From JACCTU01 sp963737405 (GTDB lineage: Bacteria; Actinomycetota; Thermoleophilia; Gaiellales; Gaiellaceae), in the NCBI GenBank assembly GCA_963737405.1, contig CAVTSL010000004.1, positions 98,244 through 162,243 on the forward strand: a stretch of DNA of 64,000 bases, read 5' to 3'. How positions within the stretch are numbered: the first letter of the stretch is position 1; every line of letters begins with the position of its first letter. Shown here in pieces: positions 1 to 9,583 of the stretch. The translations under genes and the position numbers were made by a program. Under the pieces are notes generated by a model that was not told the DNA's origin, did no database searches, and saw only the letters and a program-made list of their open reading frames with translations.

Positions 1-354
1 CCGGACTCCCGGCCCGACCCGCTCGGGGACTACCTCGAGTCGCTCGAGCGGATCGCGTCGCTCGACCTCCACCTCGCGCTCCCCGGCCACGGCGAGCCGA
101 TGGAGGATCCGAGCGCCCGCGCCCGGGCGATCATCGAGCACCATCGGGAGCGACTGGGGGAGACGACCGAGGCGCTCGGCGCGGAGCCGCGAACCGGCTA
201 CGAGGTCTCGTACCCGCTCTTCGGCGCGGACCTGAACCCGGCGGCGCGCAGGTTCGCCGTGGCCGAGACGCTGTCGCACCTGGAGCGGCTCGTCCGCGAC
301 GGGGCGGCGCAGCGCCACGATGACGGCAGGGCCGTCTCCTATACTCAGTCGTAG
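1..354 (+). CDS. MBL-fold hydrolase, C-terminal part (5' truncated by window edge)
   Basis: The reading frame is open from base 1 and ends at the TAG at 352-354, so only about 117 C-terminal residues are present. They begin just upstream of a PGHGEP motif, which in metallo-beta-lactamase-fold hydrolases carries the late metal-binding histidine. The helical tail after it resembles the small winged-helix region found in LACTB2-like members. Catalytic HxHxDH residues would lie outside the window, so the substrate cannot be inferred. The gene reads in the same direction as the CBS-domain protein 48 bp downstream. Confidence 0.7.
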   Translation, partial: PDSRPDPLGDYLESLERIASLDLHLALPGHGEPMEDPSARARAIIEHHRERLGETTEALGAEPRTGYEVSYPLFGADLNPAARRFAVAETLSHLERLVRDGAAQRHDDGRAVSYTQS

Positions 355-402
355 CTTGGACGACGAGCAACCGCCTAGTACCCGCGCCCCGGAGAGCGGG
401 GC

Positions 403-1705
403 GTGAGCGACTTCCTCCGCATCATCATCGTGCTCCTCCTCGTGCTGGGGACCGCGATCTTCGTCGCGGCCGAGTACGCGCTCGTGACGGCTCGCCGCAC
501 GCGCCTCGAGCAGATGAACTCGCTCCCCGCGCGCCGCGCGCTGCGGCTAATGGACGAGCCCGTGCGGTTCATCAGCACGATCCAGGTCGGGATCACCGTC
601 TTCGGTATCGCGATGGGTTCCTTCGGCGAGCCGCTGATCTCGGACTACTTCGACCCGTGGCTCTCGCACGCGCTCGCGTACCTGCTCTCGTTCCTGATCC
701 TGACCTACCTCACCGTCGTGCTCGGCGAGCTCGTGCCCGAAGGCGGTCGCGCTCCAGCGCGCCGAGGCGCTCGCCGATCGTGCTTGCGGTCCCGCTCGAG
801 CGTCCTCGCCCGCATCACCGCGCCGCTCGTCTGGGTCCTCCAGAACTCCGCGAACGCGGTCTCACGCCTCTTCGGCGTCGAGCCCGCGGCGGCCGGCGTG
901 CACGGCTACACGCGCGAGGACATCCTCTACACCGTTCGCGAGGCGGAGGACACCGGCGTGATCGAGGAGGCGGAGGAGGAGATGCTCTACAAGGTCTTCG
1001 ACTTCGCGGGCAAGGAAGTGCACGAGGTGATGGTCCCGCGGCCCGAGGTCGTCGCGATCTCCGTCGACCTCCCGCCCGAGGAGTGCCTCGCCGCCGTCAT
1101 CGACTCGCCGTACACGCGCTACCCGGCGTACGAGGGCTCGCTCGACGACATCGTCGGCATCCTCCACGTGCGCGACCTCTTCTCGGCGCTCAACGACCGC
1201 GGGATCGCGAACGTCGTGATCGAGGAGATCCTGCGGCCCGCGTTCGTCGTGCCGGAGACGAAGGACCTCGCGGCGCTCCTCGCCGACTTCCGCCGCACGA
1301 AGAACCACATGGCGATCGTCGTCGACGAGTACGGCGCGATGCAGGGGCTGATCACGCTCGAGGACGTGCTCGAGGAGATCGTCGGCGAGATCGAGGACGA
1401 GTTCGACCTGCCGGACGAGGCGATCGAGCGCATCGACGAGAGGACGATCCGGATCGACGGCACGTTCCCGATCGACGACTTCAACGAGCAGTTCGGGACC
1501 GAGCTGCCGCAGGAGGACTACCACACGGTCGCGGGCTTCGTCTTCGGGCAGCTCGGACGCGCGCCGGAGGAGGGCGACGAGGTCGCAGTGGGACGGCTTG
1601 CTCTTCCGCGTGCTCGCGATGGAGGGCTCGCGCATCGAGCGCCTCGAGGTGCACTGGCTCGAGCTGCCGGAAGAGCCCGAGCAGCCCGTCGCCGCCGAAG
1701 GTTAG
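403..1705 (+). CDS. HlyC/CorC-type CBS-domain membrane protein (frameshifted)
   Basis: The N-terminus (403 to about 735) is a DUF21-type region with hydrophobic helices. It is followed by a CBS pair (about 1020-1380, with TRYPAYEGS and VDEYGAMQGLITLEDVLEEIVGEI) and a CorC/HlyC C-terminal domain. This is the hemolysin-C/magnesium-cobalt efflux family of inner-membrane proteins. Frame is lost between about 735 and 800, where the helix reading VLGELVPK-A-ALQRAEALA should be, and again near 1590 where one extra base precedes a codon run WDGLLFRVLAMEGS ending at TAG 1703-1705. As read, the open frame runs on into the next gene and falsely fuses a dehydrogenase. Start GTG 403. Confidence 0.8.
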
Positions 1706-1716
1706 AGAATCGGCTC

Positions 1717-2661
1717 GTGCACTCCGTCGGGCTGATCGGGGCCGGCAAGGTCGCGCGCGTACACGCCGCGAACCTCGCTCGCATCCGCGGCGCGCGCCTC
1801 GTCGCCGTCGCCGACGCCGTTCCGGAGGCCGCACGTGCGCTTGCGGACGATGTCGGCTGCGATGCGTTGAGCCCCGAGGCGCTCCTCGGCCGCGGCGACG
1901 TCGAGGCAGTGCTCGTGACGACGCCGCCCGACACGCACGCCGCCCTGATCGCAGCGGCGGCGGACGCCGGAAAGCACGTGTTCTGCGAGAAGCCGCTCGC
2001 CACGTCGCTCGACGCCGCGCGCGCAGCGGTCGAGGCGGCCGAACGTGCCGGCGTGCTCCTCCAGATCGGCTACAACCGCCGCTTCGACGCGGCCTTTCGG
2101 GCCGTTCGGGACGAGGTTCAACGCGGCGGCGTCGGTCGTCCGCTGGTGCTTCGGATCTCGTCCCGGGACCCGGCACCGCCCCCGGCGGCGTACCTTCCGC
2201 ACTCCGGTGGCGTCTTCCTCGACACGACGAGCCACGACCTCGATCTCGCGCGTTTCGTCCTCGCCGCCGAGGTGACCGAGGTGGTCGTGCGCGGCGCGTC
2301 GCTCGTCGACGCGAACGCGGCGGCGATCGGTGACGTCGACACGCTGGTCGTCGCGCTCGCCTTCTCGAACGGCGCGTTCGGCGCGATCGACAACTGCCGG
2401 ACGAGCGCGTACGGCTACGACCAGCGGTTGGAGGTGCACGGCACGGACGGGCTCGCGCAGGCGCCGAACGTGCCGGCGCACTTCTACACGGATCGGTACG
2501 AGGAGGCATTCCGGCGCGAGCTCGAAGCGTTCGTCGCCGCGCTCGACGGCGCGGAGCTCGAGGTGACCGGGCGCGACGGGCTCGCGGCGGTCGCGGCGGC
2601 GGAAGCCGCACGGCGCTCGCTCGACGAGGCGCGCGTCGTCCGGCTCGAGGAGCTCGCGTGA
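1717..2661 (+). CDS. Gfo/Idh/MocA family oxidoreductase (inositol-2-dehydrogenase-like)
   Basis: This is a 314-residue NAD(P)-dependent sugar/cyclitol dehydrogenase. The Rossmann motif GAGKVA is at residues 8-13, the catalytic-lysine motif EKPLA at 91-95 (Lys92), and a THDLD-like motif in the C-terminal substrate domain. GTG at 1717 is the first start after the stop of the preceding gene and sits just before the first beta strand. The stop overlaps the next gene's GTG by 4 nt, so the two dehydrogenases are translationally coupled. In this island the likely role is oxidation of an inositol or related polyol (IolG role). Substrate is inferred from neighbours, since four family members are present in the window. 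Confidence 0.82.
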   Translation: MHSVGLIGAGKVARVHAANLARIRGARLVAVADAVPEAARALADDVGCDALSPEALLGRGDVEAVLVTTPPDTHAALIAAAADAGKHVFCEKPLATSLDAARAAVEAAERAGVLLQIGYNRRFDAAFRAVRDEVQRGGVGRPLVLRISSRDPAPPPAAYLPHSGGVFLDTTSHDLDLARFVLAAEVTEVVVRGASLVDANAAAIGDVDTLVVALAFSNGAFGAIDNCRTSAYGYDQRLEVHGTDGLAQAPNVPAHFYTDRYEEAFRRELEAFVAALDGAELEVTGRDGLAAVAAAEAARRSLDEARVVRLEELA

Positions 2662-3806
2662 GGGAGATCGGCATCGGCCTGCTCGGCGTCGGGTGGATGG
2701 GCGAGGTGCACTCGACGTCGTACCTACGCGTCCCGATCCACTACCCGGAGTGCGAAGGCCGGGCGCGGCTCGTCGTGGCGGCGGACGAGGTCGAGGAGCG
2801 CGCGCGAGCGGCGGCGGACCGTCTCGGCTACGCCGAGTGGACGACCGACTGGCAGTCCGTCGTCGCTCATCCGGACGTGGAAGCCGTCTCGATCTGCGCG
2901 CCGAACTTCATGCACCGCGAGATGGCCGTCGCCGCGGCGGAGGCCGGGAAGCACTTCTGGGGCGAGAAGCCGCTGGGCGCGTTGCCGGAGGACACGCTCG
3001 AGATCGAGCGCGCAGTCGAGGCCGCAGGCATCCGCACGATCGTCGGGCTGAACTACCGGAACCCGCCCGCCGTGCAGCACGCGCGCCAGCTGATCGCCGA
3101 CGGCGAGCTCGGCGAGGTGAACCACTTCCGCATGCAGTTCGTCGCGAGCTACTCGGCGAACCCACGCGGCGCACTCTCGTGGCGCTTCTCGCGCCGGCTC
3201 TCGGGCTACGGGATCCTCTCCGACCTCGGCTCGCACGCGATCGACCTCGCGATGTTCCTCTGCGGGCCGATCGCTCGCGTGACCGCGACCTCCGCGATCC
3301 TCATCCGTGAGCGACCGAGGGTGGAGATGGGCACGGGCACGCACTTCTCCGTCGTCGAGGGCGACGCCGAGCTCGGTCCGGTCGAGAACGAGGACTGGTG
3401 CGCTGCGCTCGTCGAGTTCGCGTCCGGTCTGAAGGGAACGATCGAGCTCTCGCGCGTCGTCGTCGGCGCCGAGGCGCGCTACTGGTTCGAGGTGAACGGC
3501 ACGCGTGGCGCGGTCGCGTGGAACTTCGAGCGGATGAACGAGCTCGAGCACTACCGCGACGGCGGCGCGGCGCGGGTCCTGATGGGGCCGTCGCATCCCG
3601 ACTTCGCGCGTTTCCAGCCCGGCCGGGGGATTCCGATGGGCTACGACGACCTGAAGGTGATCGAGGCGTACCGCTTCCTCCAGTCGATCGCCGACGGACA
3701 GCAGCGCGAGCCGGGCGTGCGCGAGATGGCCGCGACCGCCCGTGTGATCGATGCCGTCGCGCGCTCGTTCGCGAGCGGCAGCTGGGAGGACGTCGGCGAC
3801 GCCTGA
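2658..3806 (+). CDS. Gfo/Idh/MocA family oxidoreductase
   Basis: A 382-residue dehydrogenase with the Rossmann motif GVGWMG at residues 10-15, EKPLG around 103-107 (Lys104) and the C-terminal signature DLGSHAIDLAMFL. It is longer than the upstream paralogue because of an insert after the GxH motif, typical of the subgroup annotated as myo-inositol 2-dehydrogenase or 1-carboxy-3-chloro-type oxidoreductases. The GTG start overlaps the previous stop (GTGA). It ends 2 nt from the convergent stop of the hydroxyacid dehydrogenase. Probable role: oxidising or epimerising a second cyclitol/sugar intermediate in the same pathway. The exact substrate cannot be read from the sequence. Confidence 0.82.
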   Translation: MREIGIGLLGVGWMGEVHSTSYLRVPIHYPECEGRARLVVAADEVEERARAAADRLGYAEWTTDWQSVVAHPDVEAVSICAPNFMHREMAVAAAEAGKHFWGEKPLGALPEDTLEIERAVEAAGIRTIVGLNYRNPPAVQHARQLIADGELGEVNHFRMQFVASYSANPRGALSWRFSRRLSGYGILSDLGSHAIDLAMFLCGPIARVTATSAILIRERPRVEMGTGTHFSVVEGDAELGPVENEDWCAALVEFASGLKGTIELSRVVVGAEARYWFEVNGTRGAVAWNFERMNELEHYRDGGAARVLMGPSHPDFARFQPGRGIPMGYDDLKVIEAYRFLQSIADGQQREPGVREMAATARVIDAVARSFASGSWEDVGDA

Positions 3807-3808
3807 GT

Positions 3809-4702
3809 TCAGGGGAGTGCGACGTGCGCGGGCTGCTCGCCGCGAAGCGCCGCGGCGACGCCCTCCGCCATCGCTCGAAACACCGCCTCGCGCGCGCCGG
3901 TCGTCTGGCCGAGCGCGTGCGGCGTCGCGACGACGCGCGGGTGGACGAAGATCGGGTGTGACGGGTCCGGCGGCTCGTCGTCGAACACGTCGAGGCCGAC
4001 GCCGCCGAGCGGCCCGCGGTCCAGCGCGTCGAGCAGGTCGTCGAGCGACGAGACGAGCGCGCCGCGAGCCGTGTTGACGAGGACGAGCCCGGGCTTCCCC
4101 CGCGCGAGGAGCGCCGGGCCGACGAGCCCGCGCGTCTCGTCGGTGAGCGGTGCGTGCAGCGAGACGACGTCGCTCCGCTCGAAGAGCGTCTCCAGCGGGG
4201 TCGTCGCCTCGGCGACGAGCGGGTCGTGGGCCAGCACGTGCATCCCGAGCGCGCGCCCGAGCTCTCCCAGCTCGCGGCCGATGCGCCCGTAGCCGACGAG
4301 GCCGAGCGCCGCACCGTCCAGGTCGCGAATCTCGAGCCGGTCGCGCGCCTCCCAGTCGCCCGAGCGGACGGCGCGCTCGAGCTCGGGCAGGCGCTTGACC
4401 ACGGCGAGGATCAGCGTCAGCGCACCTTCGGCGACCGCGCGCGCGTTCGCCCCGGGCGTGACGACGACCGGGATCCCGCGCGCGGCCGCCGCCGCGACAT
4501 CGACGCGGTCGACGCCGACGCCGCTGCGACCGATGACTCGCAGCTTCGGCGCGCGCGCGAGGTCCTCGGCGCGGACGGACGCGTCGCCGCGCACGATCAG
4601 CGCTTCGGTGTCGCCGAGCAGCGACCGCCAGTCGCGCGCGACCACGATCGGCCCGAGGATCTCCTCGGCGACCGGGTGGATCGGCCCGGTCGCGACGATC
4701 AC
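3809..4702 (-). CDS. D-isomer-specific 2-hydroxyacid dehydrogenase
   Basis: A 297-residue NAD-dependent dehydrogenase of the phosphoglycerate/glyoxylate reductase type. The nucleotide motif GYGRIG is at residues 137-142. The catalytic triad is visible as Arg in NTARGALV, Glu in DVFDDEPP and His in TPHALG. It lacks the ACT regulatory domain of long SerA enzymes, so it is more likely catabolic (for example glycerate, glyoxylate or tartronate interconversion) than a serine-synthesis enzyme. Its ATG overlaps the stop of the HpcH/HpaI aldolase by 4 nt. A plausible job is reducing a 2-oxo product released by that aldolase, which is inference from adjacency. Confidence 0.83.
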   Translation of the reverse strand: MIVATGPIHPVAEEILGPIVVARDWRSLLGDTEALIVRGDASVRAEDLARAPKLRVIGRSGVGVDRVDVAAAAARGIPVVVTPGANARAVAEGALTLILAVVKRLPELERAVRSGDWEARDRLEIRDLDGAALGLVGYGRIGRELGELGRALGMHVLAHDPLVAEATTPLETLFERSDVVSLHAPLTDETRGLVGPALLARGKPGLVLVNTARGALVSSLDDLLDALDRGPLGGVGLDVFDDEPPDPSHPIFVHPRVVATPHALGQTTGAREAVFRAMAEGVAAALRGEQPAHVALP

Positions 4703-5424
4703 GCCGTGCCGGCGGCGGCGCGCGCGCCCTGCACGAGGAAGAGCGAGTCCGAGCCGATGCCGACGAACCGGAAGCCCTGCTCCATGTAGCGCTCCGCGTC
4801 TTCGCGCGAGCGCGCGAGGATCCCGGCCGTCTTCCCGTTCGCGTCGGCGGCTTCGACGACTCTCGCGAGAGGGAGGTCGTCAGTCCCGAGCGCCGCGCTG
4901 AGGTCGTTCGGCCCGACGAAGAGCACGTCGACGCCGTCGACCGCCGCAATCGCGCCGGCGTCGTCGACTGCGGCGCCGCTCTCGATCTGGATCACGCCGA
5001 GCGCATCGGCGTCGCCGCGCGGGTGTCCCCAGTCTGCGGCGCGGTTCATGTACGCCACGCCGCGCACGCCGCGCGGCGGATAGCGCATGCACGCGATCGC
5101 CTGCGCGGCCTCCTCGGCGGAGTCCACGCGCGGGACCATGACCCCGTCCGCGCCGGCGTCCAGCGCGCGCGCGAACCGCGGCCGGTCGTTCTCCTCGACG
5201 CGCACGAGCGCCGCCGAGCGTCCCGCGATCGCCTGGATCGTGGGGATCAGCTCGCGCTCCGTCCCCGCACCGTGCTCGAGGTCGAAGACGAGCCAGTCGA
5301 ACCCCGCACGCGCGCACGCCTCGGCCGCGAGCGGCGAGCCGAGGTTCAGGAACGTCCCGAGCAGCCTCTCGCCGGCCGCGAGGCGTTCTCTAGTAGTAGA
5401 AGCGCTGGAGCTCCGCGCGCTCAC
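4699..5424 (-). CDS. HpcH/HpaI family aldolase
   Basis: A 241-residue class II (metal-dependent) pyruvate-type aldolase with the family signature GFDWLVFDLEHG, a QIES metal-ligand segment and GPNDLSAALG near the C-terminus. Members cleave 4-hydroxy-2-oxo acids such as 4-hydroxy-2-oxoheptanedioate or 2-keto-3-deoxy-L-rhamnonate. The chosen GTG start lies inside the iolD 3' end (35-nt overlap). No better start precedes the conserved RERLAAGE helix. Sitting directly behind iolD with no IolJ-type aldolase in view, it is a candidate for the carbon-splitting step of this island. That role is inference. Confidence 0.82.
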   Translation of the reverse strand: MSARSSSASTTRERLAAGERLLGTFLNLGSPLAAEACARAGFDWLVFDLEHGAGTERELIPTIQAIAGRSAALVRVEENDRPRFARALDAGADGVMVPRVDSAEEAAQAIACMRYPPRGVRGVAYMNRAADWGHPRGDADALGVIQIESGAAVDDAGAIAAVDGVDVLFVGPNDLSAALGTDDLPLARVVEAADANGKTAGILARSREDAERYMEQGFRFVGIGSDSLFLVQGARAAAGTA

Positions 5425-7253
5425 GCTCGTACTCCCGGCGGGCGCGCTGCGCTTCCGGCTCGTCGGAGACCTCGGGCGGCGCGACGTCCCACCAGACCTC
5501 GGACCCCGGGAGATAGCGGTGCGGCTCGGTCTCGCAGACGATCACGCACGCGCGCGACTCGCCGCGAGCCGCCTCGAGCGCGCCGCGGAGCGCGCCGGGC
5601 GAGTCGACCCGCCACGTGTGCGCGCCGAGCCCTTCGGCCGTCTTCGCGAGGTCGAGCTCGATGTAGTCGCCGTCGAGCTGCCCGTTCCGCCGCGCGCGGA
5701 ACTCGTTGCCGAACATCTTTCCGTGCCGCAAGAGCTGGAGCCGCTGAATCGACTGGTAGCCGTGGTTCTCCGAGATCACGACCGTGATCTTCAGCCGCTC
5801 CTGAAGCGCGTTGACGATCTCGCCCGGGTTGAGCAGGAACGTGCCGTCCCCGATGTAGACGTACACCTCGCCCTCGGGCTGCGCCATCCGCACGCCGATC
5901 CCGGCCGGGAGCTCGTAGCCCATGCACGAGTAGCCGAACTCGAGGTGGCAGTGCCTGCCGCCGGTCGTGTCCCAGATCTTGAGCAGGTCGCCGGGAGGGG
6001 TCCCCGCCGCAGCGATCACCGTGTCGCCGGGCTCGGCCACGTCGTTCAGCGTGAGGATCAGCTGCGCCTGGCTCATCAGCTCGCCTTCGACGGGAAGGCG
6101 AAGCGCCGCGCGTTGCTCGAGCCACTCTGCGCGGGTCCGCGTCACCTCGTTGCGGTACTCCTCGCCGGTCGTCCAGTCGGCGAGCGCCTCGCGCAGCTGC
6201 GTCAGCGCCTCGCGCGCGTCGCCGACGATCGGGACAGCACCCTGCTTGTGGGCGTCGCGTCCCCAGACGTTGATCGAGACGAAGCGGACGTCCTGGTGCT
6301 GGAAGACGCTGTTCGACCCGGTCGCGAAGTCCGTCAGGCGCGTGCCGACGGCGAGCACGAGGTCGGCATCCATCGCGAGGCGCGACGCAGCCGGGTTGCC
6401 CTCGAGCCCGACGCCGCCGAGCTGGAGCCACTCGTCGACCAGCACCGCACCCTTGCCCGCGAACGTCTCGGCGACGGGGATGCCGGCGCTCCGCGCGAGC
6501 TCGAGGAGGGACTCCTCGGCCTCGCTGTAGAGCACCCCGCCGCCCGCGATGATCAGCGGCCGCTCGGAGGCACGGATCAGCTCGGCCGCCTCGCCGATCC
6601 GCCGCTCCGCGGCCTGCGGACGCTCGATCCGCCACTCGCGCTCCTCGAAGAACGGCGCGGGGTAGTCCCAGGCGTGCGACTGCACGTCCTGCGGCAGCGC
6701 GACGACGACTGCTCCCGTCTCGACCGGCGACGTGAGCACCCGCATCGCCTCGGGCAGGGCCGTGAGGAGCTGCTCCGGGCGCGTGATCCGGTCGAAGAAG
6801 CGCGCGACCGGCCGGAACGCAGTCGTTGACGGAGACGTCGCCCGAGGTCGGGTGCTCGAGCTGCTGGAGCACCGGGCCCTGGTGGCGCGTCGCGTAGACG
6901 TCTCCCGGGAGCAACAGGACGGGAAGCCGGTTGATCGTCGCGCCGGCGGCGGCCGTGATCATGTTCGTTGCGCCAGGCCCGATCGACGACGTGCACGCGA
7001 GCGTCTGAAGCCGCCGCTTCGCCTTCGCGTACGCGGCCGAGGCGTGGACCATCGACTGCTCGTTCCTCCCCTGGTGGAACGTGAGGCCCGAGCCGTGCTC
7101 CTCGAGCGCCTGGCCCAGCCCGATGACGTTCCCGTGCCCGAAGATCCCCCAGACTCCGGGGATCAGGCGCCTGCGCTCCCCGTCGCGCTCCGACCACTGC
7201 GCCTGGAGAAAGCGGACGAGCGCCTGCGCGGTGGTCAGCCTGACCGTCTCCAC
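5390..7253 (-). CDS. iolD: 3D-(3,5/4)-trihydroxycyclohexane-1,2-dione acylhydrolase (frameshifted)
   Basis: Thiamine-diphosphate enzyme that opens the ring of the diketo-inositol intermediate. The N-terminal Pyr domain shows GVWGIFGHGNVIGLGQALEE and GRNEQSMVHAS. The middle domain shows PLIIAGGGVLYSEAE, and the C-terminal PP domain has the ThDP motif GDGTFLLNPGEIVNALQE with a diagnostic ISENHGYQSIQ. Total length of about 620 residues matches IolD. One extra base near 6821 breaks the frame between SVNDC and the continuation FRPVARFFDR, and both halves are otherwise intact. It heads a minus-strand unit with the aldolase and hydroxyacid dehydrogenase, divergent from the Gfo/Idh/MocA gene at 7349. 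Confidence 0.9.
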
Positions 7254-7348
7254 GCCGCTGAGCCTAGTCGGGCGCAGTGTTAACGGTGAGTTTTGCGGCG
7301 CCGCCGCCGGATTGACAAGGCGCGAAACGGTTGAGAGGGTCGCGCGGG
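7254..7348. promoter_or_regulatory. Divergent intergenic region iolD / Gfo-Idh-MocA
   Basis: This 95-bp gap separates two divergently read catabolic units, so promoters for both must lie here. A TTGACA hexamer occurs at about 7313-7318, but no convincing -10 follows at normal spacing. GAGAGGG at 7333-7339 is a suitable ribosome binding site for the ATG at 7349. No clear palindromic operator was found, and no regulator gene for the island (IolR, LacI or GntR type) is present in the window. Confidence 0.3.
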
Positions 7349-8446
7349 ATGCGCGACGACGTGATCGGCGTCGGTGTGCTCGGCTACGGCTGGATCAGCC
7401 GCGCTCACGCACACGCGCTCGAGACGCTGAACCACATCCGGCCGCTGCCGGCGCGCATCCGGCTCGTCTCGATCGCGGGGCGGCGCCGCGAGCCGCTCGA
7501 GGCCGCGGCCCGCGAGCTCGGCTTCGAGCGCTGGACGACGAGCTGGGAAGAGCTCGTGGCCGACCCGGACGTCGACGTGGTCGCGAACCTGTTCGCGGCC
7601 GAGGGTCACGCCGAGCCGACGCTCGCGGCGGTCGCGGCCGGGAAGGCGGTGCTGTGCGAGAAGCCGCTGGGCGTCGACGCGATGGAGTCGAAGGCGATGT
7701 ACGAAGCTGCCGAGGAGGCTGGAGTCACGCACGCCGTCGGCTTCAACTACCGCTACCTCCCCGCGGTGGCGCTCGCGAAGCAGCTGCTGGTCGACGGGCG
7801 GCTGGGGGAGCTGCGTCACTACCGCGCGCTCTACCTCCAGGACTACGCGACGGCCGGCGGGCAGGAGCGCTCGTCGGGAGGAGCGGGCGCCGTGCTCGAC
7901 TACTCGCACCTCGTGGACATGCTCCGCTTCCTCGTGGGCGAGCCGTCCACGGTGAGCGCGACGACGTCGAAGCTCGTGTCGGAGGTCGACGACGCATACG
8001 TGGCGCTGTTCGAGTTCGCGAACGGTCTCGTCGCCGCGCTCGAGGCGTCGAGGGTCGCGACCGGATGGAAGGGTCGTCATCGCTTCGAGGTGAACGGCAG
8101 TCTCGGGTCGGCCTGGTGGGACATGGAGGATCCGAACCGGCTGCACGTCTTCCTCACCGAGGACGAGCGGGAAGGGCTCGGCGGGTTCCGTGACGTGCTC
8201 GTCACCGAGCCCGGCCATCCCTACCTCGACCAGTGGTGGCCGCCGGGCCACGTGCTCGGATGGGAGCACGGGTTCGTGCACCAGTGGCGGGACTTCCTCG
8301 AGGCGGTGCTCGAGGGGCGGCCCGTCCCGGCGAGGCAGGCGAGCTTCGAGGACGGATACCGCGCGGCCGTCCTCTGCGAAGCGGTGCAGACCGCCGCGCG
8401 CGAAGGGAGGCGGATCGGACTCGCAGAGATCGCAGCAGCTTTCTGA
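7349..8446 (+). CDS. Gfo/Idh/MocA family oxidoreductase
   Basis: A 365-residue dehydrogenase with Rossmann motif GYGWIS near residue 12, EKPLGVDAMESKAM (catalytic Lys) and a C-terminal DYSHLVDMLRFL motif in place of the usual GGSHxxD. ATG 7349 is preferred over an in-frame TTG at 7331 because GAGAGGG precedes it at good spacing. It lies 39 bp before the sugar-binding lipoprotein and shares its strand. The set is therefore likely co-transcribed with the ABC importer, as is common for sugar/cyclitol dehydrogenases. Substrate undetermined. Confidence 0.8.
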   Translation: MRDDVIGVGVLGYGWISRAHAHALETLNHIRPLPARIRLVSIAGRRREPLEAAARELGFERWTTSWEELVADPDVDVVANLFAAEGHAEPTLAAVAAGKAVLCEKPLGVDAMESKAMYEAAEEAGVTHAVGFNYRYLPAVALAKQLLVDGRLGELRHYRALYLQDYATAGGQERSSGGAGAVLDYSHLVDMLRFLVGEPSTVSATTSKLVSEVDDAYVALFEFANGLVAALEASRVATGWKGRHRFEVNGSLGSAWWDMEDPNRLHVFLTEDEREGLGGFRDVLVTEPGHPYLDQWWPPGHVLGWEHGFVHQWRDFLEAVLEGRPVPARQASFEDGYRAAVLCEAVQTAAREGRRIGLAEIAAAF

Positions 8447-8485
8447 ACAGGGGCAACTCGGCAAACCAGCACGAAGGGGATGCGA

Positions 8486-9581
8486 ATGAGCGAGAACCAC
8501 ACGCCGCAGGACGAGCTCGACCCGGTGCAGGCCGCGCTGAACCGCGCGGTCTCGCGGCGCACGCTGCTCCGCCGGGCCGCGGTCGGCGGCGCTGCCCTAT
8601 CGACGCCCGCGCTGCTCGCGGCCTGCGACATCGGCGGCGACGACAACGAGAGCGCCGGTACGACGACGGCCACGGAGGCCGCCGCGAACCAGTCGAACCT
8701 GAACTTCTACTCCGTCACGCACGGCGAGTCCGGGAACGTCTTCTGGGCGATCTACCGGAACGGCATCCGCGACGGCGCGAAGAAGTACGGGGTCAAGGTC
8801 ACCGACCTGCCGCTCGAGCAGTTCTCGGTGGCGGGCTACGTCGACCTGCTCAACCAGGCGATCGCGGCGAAGCCGGACGGCATCTTCGCCTCGATCCTCG
8901 ACCAGAACGCCGTCGACGGGCCGCTTCGCCAGGCGATCGACTCCGGGATCCCGGTGATCGCGGTCAACGTTCCCGACACACGGCCGCTCGACAAGCGGAT
9001 CCCGTACCTGTTCTACGTCGGCGGCGACGAGGAGGCAGGCGGCCAGCTGACGGCGCAGCGCCAGATGAAAGAGGGCGGCGTGAAGCACGCCGTCTGCATC
9101 ATCCACGAGCCCGGCCACACCGGTCTCGAGGCCCGGTGCCGCGGCTACGACGCGGAGCTCACCAAGGCCGGAGCCAAGGTCGACAAGCTGCCGAGCTCGA
9201 AGGACGCGACGCAGGCGACCGAGCAGATCAAGGCCTATCTGCAGGAGAACACCGACGTCGACGCGATCTTCGGGGTCGGGCCGCAGCCGGCGACGTTCGC
9301 GCTCCAGGCGCTCGACGAGCTCGGGAAGAAGGGGCAAGGTGCGGGTCTCGGCCTACGACATGACCGAGGACCTGCTGACCGAGATCAACGGCGACAACCT
9401 CGTCTCGACGGTCGACCAGCAGCAGTACCTGCAGGGCTACGAGCCGATCCACTGGCTCCAGGGCCACATCCAGCACGGCTTCGTGATCGCGCCGGGCGTC
9501 GACATGCTCACGGGCCCTGCGCTCGTCGACAAGTCGAACGCCTCGCAGGTCGCCGAGGGCGTCAAGGACGGGTTCCGCTAG
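8486..9581 (+). CDS. Sugar ABC transporter substrate-binding lipoprotein (frameshifted)
   Basis: Periplasmic-binding protein of the ribose/galactose (peripla_BP_4) class. The N-terminus has a twin-arginine-like stretch SRRTLLRRA, a hydrophobic core and a lipobox LLAAC, so a membrane-anchored lipoprotein is expected. Sugar-binding-type elements include LLNQAIAAKPDGIF and DSGIPVIAVNVPD. ATG 8486 is preferred to 8480 because GAAGGGG ends only about 1 nt before the latter. An extra C near 9335 shifts the frame between LGKKG and the continuation KVRVSAYDMTEDLL, and the C-terminal lobe ends at TAG 9579-9581. First gene of a three-component importer with the next two genes. Confidence 0.85.
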
Positions 9582-9583
9582 GA

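Noticed and set aside
403..2661. A single 752-residue fusion of a CBS membrane protein with a dehydrogenase
   Set aside because: The stretch between them (about 1590-1716) is arginine/alanine-rich out-of-frame sequence; the other frame continues the CorC domain to a stop at 1705, so this is a frameshift artefact.
2724..4949. A 741-residue minus-strand frame across several genes
   Set aside because: Shadow frame; the true minus-strand genes in this stretch are the hydroxyacid dehydrogenase and aldolase in a different frame.
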